A stretch of 40,044 nt of DNA from Poronia punctata (lineage: Eukaryota; Ascomycota; Sordariomycetes; Xylariales; Xylariaceae). A program made the position numbers and the translations under genes. Positions 33,511-40,044 of this stretch are shown in pieces. The notes beneath the pieces were generated by a model, which was not told the origin of the DNA, did no database searches, and saw only the letters and a list, made by a program, of their open reading frames with translations. The stretch is from assembly GCA_022579005.1 (NCBI GenBank), contig MU401748.1:1-40044 (forward strand). Reading direction: 5' to 3'. Positions within the stretch are counted from its first letter, which is position 1. Each line of letters opens with the position of its first letter.

Positions 33511-34923
33511 ATGAAATCGTCTTGGGCCAGCTACAAGTTGAGCTTCTACACCTACAAGATTACCACCCTTGCGGCCTTGCCAACGCGCTCAAGCAGATCC
33601 CTCATATCCAAATTGATGTGTACGAAGCAGCAGCGAAATTCTCCGAGCGAGGTGGAGCTGTCGAGCTGAGCACGAATGCGCTCCAGGCATTAGCAGAGAT
33701 ATTCCCCGCCGGCGGCAAAGACGACCTGCTGAAGAGAGCTGGAGCCGTCTCTATCAACTCGTCCCGAAGCATTGTGGTACATTCAAGCTCTAAACTAGGT
33801 ACCTACGGTGCTACTTTGGATTAATCAATCTCAACATCTTAGGGTTTAGGACCACATGCCGGGAAGATCATCTTTGACGCGGTTAGCACCGAGTCGGAGA
33901 TGATAGTCCATCGCGCATCTTTACTTAGCGAGTTAGTCGCACCACTGCCTCGGGACCTATTGCACACCAATAAAAAATTGGCCTCGATCGCTCCTGTTCC
34001 CGCCACCCATCGCGTCGCAGTAAATTTTGAGGATGGGACATCGGATGAATTTGACGGGGTGATTGGTTCCGATGACGTCCACAGCTTAGCTCGTTTGTAT
34101 ATGCTTCAAAGCGAAGCCGATAAGTATGCTGCGACGCCAGCGGGATTTTGGGACTGTTGGGTCTTGGTGCCGATGGGGAAGGCCCAAGCAGTGTTGGGAA
34201 AGGATCTGTTCAAAGTAAACCGCCAATGCGGATACGTTGGGGACGGCGCATTTCTGATGCATGACGTTCTTGACGACCGAAAGGTTGTCCAATGCGTGAT
34301 ATCCGCTGTTGATCATTTGACGACTCATGATCGAAAATGCCCGTTGAACAAGGAAACACTAACGAAGACACTGCGTAATTGGCCCGACGGCCCTATTGCG
34401 AAGGGCATGATCCAAGTAGGTCTTACTCTTACCTGGACTAGATCTACTTACCTAGCTAACATCTTTCTAGCTTGCACTCGACCAAGAAGACTTACATGCA
34501 TACTCTTAGCTAGAGCATAAAGAGACTCCTCATTACTGGAACGGCGCGGGGTGTTTAATGGGCGATGCGGCTCATGCTATGACACCGTGGCAAGGTTCCG
34601 GTGCTGAGATGGCATTTGAGGATGTAATGATCATGCAGGAGCTTTTCAGTCATGTACGCTCACCAACGCAGATCGGGGCAGCTTTCAAGGCGTTCGATTC
34701 GTTGAGGCGACCGCGCCGTCAGGGGGTAATCGACTCAAGCAGGGAGACGGGGATAATTCTATGCAGAGAAAATGAAGAAGCCGGCCTAGACCCGGAGAAA
34801 TTAGCGAGCATATTATCGACGAAGTGGAATTTCATTGCTGGAATAGATATGAAAACACACAAGACCGAGGCAGTCATTAAGCTTAAAGAGTATCTAGACG
34901 CCATAGGCCCTGCTGAAGTATAA
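33511..34923 (+). pseudogene. Salicylate hydroxylase-like FAD monooxygenase, decayed
   Basis: Homology to class A flavoprotein monooxygenases continues through three exons, ?-33798, 33850-34415 and 34471-34923. Introns are 51 bp (GTACCT..TTTAG) and 55 bp (GTAGGT..TCTAG, branch GCTAAC). Recognisable segments include DVYEAAAKFSERGGAVEL, GYVGDGAFLMHDVLDD, DGPIAKGMIQ and the FAD-ribityl motif MGDAAHAMTPWQGSGAEM. Three defects point to loss of function. The N-terminal GxGxxG Rossmann loop is missing (the frame reads DYHPCGLANAL). No in-frame ATG precedes the homology. Codon 34507-34509 is TAG within AYS-stop-LEHKETP, where relatives have a tryptophan- or leucine-type codon. The DG motif is also altered, to GSDDVHS. 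An alternative acceptor ending exactly at the TAG would restore the frame but delete 13 codons. Confidence 0.75.
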
Positions 34924-35879
34924 TATCAAGGCAAATACAGCCAAACAGATTAACTACCTAACCTACATGTAGAGAGAGTAGTTTGGCATTTAATCAAAAA
35001 CCCTGTAAAGTGTAGACTTAGTCGTCTACCTACATTCTAATGGGAGAGGCTTTCTTGGGGCACGTGGATCCAAGCTCTTGATGTTGTGACTCTTCTATAT
35101 TGTGTTTGTTTCTTACCCTCGGCATTATTATAGCAGTATGAAATATCTGTACCCTCTACCCCTCTTCATAATATCACCAGCTACCTACCTTTGGTTTTGG
35201 TTTTCCTTTGCTACGAATACTAACTTAGTACTCAGATCTTAAAGAGGCGTGCTCGAGAATGGGATCATACCATAGTATGTATAGATAGCAATGCATGTTA
35301 ATTTATGATTTCATCATGTTATATGCATAATCTTGATTGTAAACCGGGTCTTTGTGTGCGCGTGGCTTGTTCAATTACAGATCCTAGAGCTCTTATGAAA
35401 GCGTCTGTGGACTGGTAACTGCGATCTCGTTTTACTGCTCCTTCGGAGCTGCCGCTCACCGTCATATAAAAAGGAATGAAGATGCCCTCAGATACCAACG
35501 TACTCTTGGCGCTCGTCGTCTAAGACGTCAAAGTGCCTTTCTTGGAAGGGGAAACCGAGCCGCGTTTACGTCAACCGAAACTGGGGGGCCTAAAGCCCGT
35601 CTCTGACAGGCTCGCGACAGCAACAGGCTTGAAGTGAGACCACCTGGGGTGACTTGAGGGTCCATAGTGGTAGAAGCAGCGCTGGCATTTACAGAATATG
35701 TGTAAGGTAAAATGCTGTTGTATCCGCAACCTAATACGAGGTTTTGTCCTGTTAAACAGCGGTATCTGGTTTACTTTATAACTCCTGATGTGCTCACGTG
35801 GCCATGTTGGCTCCGCTATGATGCTGTTGGTAACCTGGTGGCAATATGGCGCCGCTACTCCTTATGAAATCCATAGATA
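34924..35879. other. Convergent intergenic region between the two monooxygenase genes
   Basis: About 950 bp between facing gene ends. No open frame of note, no tRNA and no repeat were recognised. Confidence 0.5.
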
Positions 35880-37326
35880 CTACTTGTCTGCTTGCCAGAC
35901 CTTATCAACAGCATTGCGAGCATCAAACTCCCACAGCCAGCACTGAAAGAATGGATCGGCTAGCAAATTCGGATGTCCAACTGTAGGTGCCTCACTGCTC
36001 AAAAGTTCTTGGTCCCGCTCTTGCCTCACGGCACCATCCGCAGACTGCCAAAGTCTACCGCTCTTTCGACTTGCTCTGCTCACATGCCCGACTCTCTCCT
36101 TTCGAATATGCTGGTATAGAGAGAGGCATTTGGGGAAGTCATCACTGCTTTTCGCTTTCCCTAGTAAGTAGGAGAGGACGGATATTGACTCTAAACCTTG
36201 TGCGGCGCCCTGAGAGCTGTTGGAGGTCAGTGAATGGCCCAGATCTAAGTTGGCTTAGATCTGGAGAGACTCACAGGTATGGCAATATTGGATGGGCTGC
36301 GTCACCCACTATGCAGAATTTGTTCTCGTCGTTAACCCAAGAAATTTCATGACTTGGCGGTTCAAATAGCATCCGTCGTTCGCAGTTGCCGTCCGGTGAC
36401 AAGCCGATAAGCGTATGTAGTCTAGGGTCCCAGCCCTGAAGCGCAAGGGCAAGGTCGGCGAGGCCAACTTTCTGAGGGCCAAAAAACGCATCCTGGAGGC
36501 TAGAAGACCATGGCTGAACATAAGCAATATACATGGTGCCATGAAGAGTGTATAGGACCACGTGCCCACTCGGGCCCATCCAAAGACAGATACCGGACTC
36601 GTCGACGAACTGACGCAGCGATGGGATGGCTTGTACCGCACTCTTGTCCACGGCCATTCGGTTAACGACTTGTCCGTGAGGGTTGATGTCTGTTTCTCGT
36701 CCTATCATTGCCGCTCGCACGGCAGAGCCAATGCCATCTGCGCCGATAAACAGATCGGCCTCGATGTCATAGCTAGAGCCGCCATCCTCACCAGTTTCGC
36801 ATGGAGTCACCAGTCCGTTCACCATGTCTATACTACTGGCTGCGATATCAGTTCCCATTTGTATCTGCGCCCCTGCGGTGACTGCGGCTTCATAGAGACA
36901 CTCCCGAAGATGGGCGCGATGGACCGTTAGTACAGGTGCTCCGTACTTGGACTCTAGCTCTGACAGATCTTGCTTATGCATCACACGATCTGTGTCATAT
37001 GCTCGAAGAACTATCGAGCGACATTTGGTAGCTCTGGGTAAGAGTCGCTCGTAGACTCCTATATCCTGCAGTACACGAACTCCATTGGAGTGCAGCTGGA
37101 TACCGTAGCCTGGCGTGGAACAGAACAGAAGTGTCAACAAATGGCCCATTCATCAGGTTCTTTAGGTAGAGCGAATAAAGTGCCTTGCTTTTTCGAGTGT
37201 TGTATTCTTCTCAAGTACCTGAACGTCAAACCCTTGACGGCGCAATAAAACACTGCCGGCAAGCCCGACCAAACCGCCACCAACGATGCAGACTCGATTA
37301 GCCAGATGGGGGCTATCAGAGACCAT
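35880..37326 (-). CDS. FAD-dependent monooxygenase, first splice junction unresolved
   Basis: Class A flavoprotein monooxygenase of the salicylate hydroxylase-like group; the substrate is unknown. Exon 1 (37326-~37189) encodes VCIVGGGLVGLAGSVLLRRQ, with the GxGxxG FAD loop at residues 16-21. Exon 2 (37109-36275) has GYGIQLHSNGVRVLQDIG, the DG motif GADGIGS and the FAD motif CIVGDAAHPILPYL. Exon 3 (36216-35880) continues SQGAAQGLESISVLSYLLG. The last intron (58 bp, GTGAGT..ACAG) is clean. Intron 1 is not: the only donor where homology breaks is GCAAGG, after five A residues, and it leaves the frame one nucleotide out. The product would be about 440 aa. Either the gene is newly broken, or the A-run carries a one-base error. 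It faces the decayed monooxygenase tail to tail. Confidence 0.75.
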
Positions 37327-38430
37327 AACTGGCGGCACTGTTCGTTTACTGGAAAGCCACTGATAGGCACCGCCCCTTTGCGAATGTAAAGCTGTATGTG
37401 AACCGCCAACTCCTTCTCTTACAGGGCAATACTGCTGTTGTACAAATATTTGTCCCGAAGCTACAGTGGAATGAGAAAATGAAGGTCAAGTAGTGGCACC
37501 ATCTACTATTTTTTCTGAATTGATGACCTTGCCTATCGTTTGTCACGCGGGCTTTTGGTGGCTTCATAATCTTCAAGTCCACAAACCGACATCGCCTAAT
37601 ATTACTCTGCAAATCCTATCAACACATGGTTATACGTTGCCTGCCCCCCTGGTTTGGTGTTAGGACACAACGCGCCCTTGTTCGATCATATGCTCCACCT
37701 TAGTTTTATTCCTACGGGGTGAGCCCGAGGCATAGTTAGAGAGCCCATCAGGTATCCAACCGGGATAATACCACGGACGGAAGACTAGAACCTTTGTGGG
37801 GGCGGATGAGATCGCAAAAGGCCCGATCTGTTTGTCTAAGTGTTGGTAGATCCGAAGGTGAGCCTCGTCAAGCTACACGGTAAGCGACATCTACTTTCAC
37901 CGCTTCTATGGCGTTGGCGACAACCATGCGGCGCAGCCTGCAGGAGAAGGGGATGTTGCATCCAACCACCTAAGTCGTATTCGGTCTCCGAGCTGCAGAT
38001 CAAAGCGAGTAAAAACACCATCGATAAACAAATTTACCTCCCTAGATCGCATTCGTCGTGTTGGACGTAAAGGATAAGTCTTTTGTTGCAGTTGGTTGTA
38101 AAATGCTGCAATACACTCCCCAAAACGTTCGTGGAATGATGAATCCGGGTGCCTGGTCAGATGCGGGGCAGAAAAGTCCTGTACTGATAGGGCCCCCCGC
38201 GACTTGTAGCGTTCAGTGTGAGGCGAAACAGCACAGTCGACTTAACATGACACCGCTTTCCCTACGCTGTTGGAAAGTGCTGGTGATTTGAGCGCTCAGC
38301 CATCTTGATTCTTTATGGGCGGGCGCTGCCGGCGACCGACCAAACCCTCTTACATATTGCGACGTAATTAGCATGCATGCTAGTTACGCCTTACGTTATA
38401 GGGTAGCTATAGGACTAAAGGGGGCTAGCT
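37327..38430. other. Intergenic, monooxygenase upstream region to AT boundary
   Basis: About 1.1 kb of normal composition ending abruptly at the AT-rich block. Open frames of 60-90 codons overlap in several phases and show no domain. The monooxygenase promoter should lie at the left end. Confidence 0.45.
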
Positions 38431-40044
38431 TGATTTTTGTTTTTATATATATAGCTATTATTTTTGCGTTGCTTTTTAAACCTAAATACCTAGCTATTTA
38501 TTATATATTTAATATACTAAGTTATACTTTTTAAAATACTTTTATAAAGCTATAATTAATATAAAGCTTTTAAAACCTAGTTAATATGTTTACTTTAGCT
38601 AAACTTTTTTTAATATAAAGTTAAAATAATTTTTAAAATTTTTTAATTTTATTATAATAGTAATTTTGCTTAAATATAAAATTTATAAAAGCTTTTTTTT
38701 ATAAAGTAAACTATATATAAAAAATAAAAAGCTAAAAATTAATAATATGCTTATATATATAAATGTGTTTAAGCTAAAAATATAGTAAGTTTTTATAACT
38801 ATTAATAATTTAATTAAAAAAATAAAAATAAAATATTAGCTTACTTTAAACTTTAAAAACTATAAAAATTAGCTAAAAGCTTTAGTATAAAAACAATATA
38901 TTATAAAAAAGCCTTAAAAAAAGCTAAGCTATTATAGTTTAAAACTAAGTAATAAAAGCTATATAAATTAAGCTATAAAGCTAAAACTATAAAATATAAT
39001 TTAGCTAGCTTACTACTTTTAATTTAATAAAGCTATAAAACTATAATTTAAAAAATATTTTTAATAGTAATTTAAAAAAATTAAAAATATAAAAAAACTA
39101 AAAAAAAACTAAAAAATAAATAGCTAAAAAACTAAAAAAACTAGAAAATAAGTAGCTAAAAAACTAAAAAAATTAAAAAACTAAAAAATTTTAAATATTA
39201 TAATAAATAAAAAAAAGTAGCATATTTTATAAAGTATAAAAAAAGTTTATAGTATTTAAAGCTATATATATATAAGCTAGCAGTTAAAAGCTAAAATAAT
39301 TTAAAAATTAAACTTTTAATAAAAACTTTAAAAATTAATAGCTTATTTAAGCAAAAACTTTTAAAATTTTAACTAAATATAAATACTAGCTAATACTTTT
39401 TTATTATATTTTTTTTCTTTTTTAGTTAATACTAACTTTTTAATATATTTATACCTTATTATTTTAGCTTATATTATTTTATATAGTTTTTTTTATTTAA
39501 TACGTTGCTTTTTATAAAACTTTATAGTTTTATAAACAAAAATTATAATTTAAGCTATTACTTTATATTACTTAAACTTTTTATTAAAACTAGCAAAATA
39601 GCTAAATTGTATATTTTAATTAATATATGCGTAAAGAAGTAAAACTTCTTTTTTTTGCAAAATTTGTATATACTAAATAGGTAAAAAGAGACCTTTTATA
39701 AGAGGACCTTTTTTTTTATAGTAGTTTTTATTATAGCTATATAACTTTTATTATATAAGTATTATATTAATTTTTATTATTTTATAACCTATTAAATTTA
39801 ATATACCCTTTTAAAATAAGCTAATATACTAGTTTATTTTATAGCTATAAATAATACTTTTATTTTATAATATTATAGCTTTTATAGTAATAGTTATAGT
39901 ATTTTAAATTGTTTTAATTTATTTTCTTAGTTTTTTTATACTTTTATAGTAATAAGCTAATTAATTTTAGTTTAAATAGCTTTAATATTAACTAAATTAA
40001 TTTATTATAAAAAGCTTGCTTATTTATTTTATATTAAAAACTTT
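38431..40044. repeat. AT-rich RIP-like block, gene-free
   Basis: Composition changes sharply near 38430 to almost pure A/T, with the same residual AGCT/GCT/ACT words as the other AT blocks. A CTAAAAAACTAAAAAA-type low-complexity tract lies at about 39090-39190. No coding remnant is recognised, and no terminal repeat like that of the inner element is seen at the boundary. The block runs off the window. Confidence 0.85.

Noticed and set aside
33838..33850. Telomere-like TTAGGGTTTAGG string
   Set aside because: It is a single short occurrence at the 3' end of an intron (acceptor TTTAG) and not an array.
1..40044. CRISPR arrays, bacterial operons, rRNA genes
   Set aside because: No direct-repeat/spacer arrays and no 5S or large rRNA signatures were seen; gene structures are eukaryotic with introns.

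Overview
The window looks like nuclear DNA of a filamentous ascomycete (Pezizomycotina). Genes have short introns of about 50-150 bp with GT..AG ends and CTAAC-like branch sites. They sit in moderately GC gene islands separated by extremely AT-rich, gene-free blocks of the kind left by repeat-induced point mutation (RIP). The gene content (a CYT-18-type mitochondrial TyrRS, Vps53, Dsk2, acetamidase-family and salicylate-hydroxylase-like genes) agrees with this. The species cannot be named from the sequence alone.

Layout. 1-~1980: AT-rich block with tandem repeats, grading into unique sequence by about 2090. 2642-11965: a housekeeping island with mitochondrial tyrosyl-tRNA synthetase (-), succinate dehydrogenase membrane subunit SDH4 (+, sharing a divergent promoter with it), GARP subunit VPS53 (-) and ubiquilin DSK2 (-). 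13232-21995: a nested transposon. The outer layer is a short element with ~55-bp terminal inverted repeats (TIRs) and an 8-bp target duplication (hAT-like). It is split by an ~8.3-kb extremely AT-rich element that has its own TIRs and lies in a TAGG microsatellite. 22379-28802: a metabolic island with a quinone oxidoreductase (+), an MBL-fold protein (-), an amidase (+, with six GATA-factor sites upstream) and a hypothetical protein with faint Cut8/Sts1 resemblance (-). 30640-37326: a sparse accessory stretch with a DUF4360-like secreted protein (-), a tRNA-Ser/tRNA-Asp pair, a decayed FAD monooxygenase (+) and a second FAD monooxygenase whose first splice junction does not resolve (-). From ~38430 to the end: another AT-rich block.

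The housekeeping genes do not form one pathway, although TyrRS and SDH4 are both nuclear genes for mitochondrial proteins and share one promoter region. The strongest unusual signals are the nested transposon with two independent TIR pairs, a residual-cytosine context in the AT blocks that looks stricter than plain CpA depletion, a tRNA pair with no terminator between its members, and two tail-to-tail monooxygenase genes at different stages of decay. All exon boundaries were worked out by hand from reading frame and splice signals.
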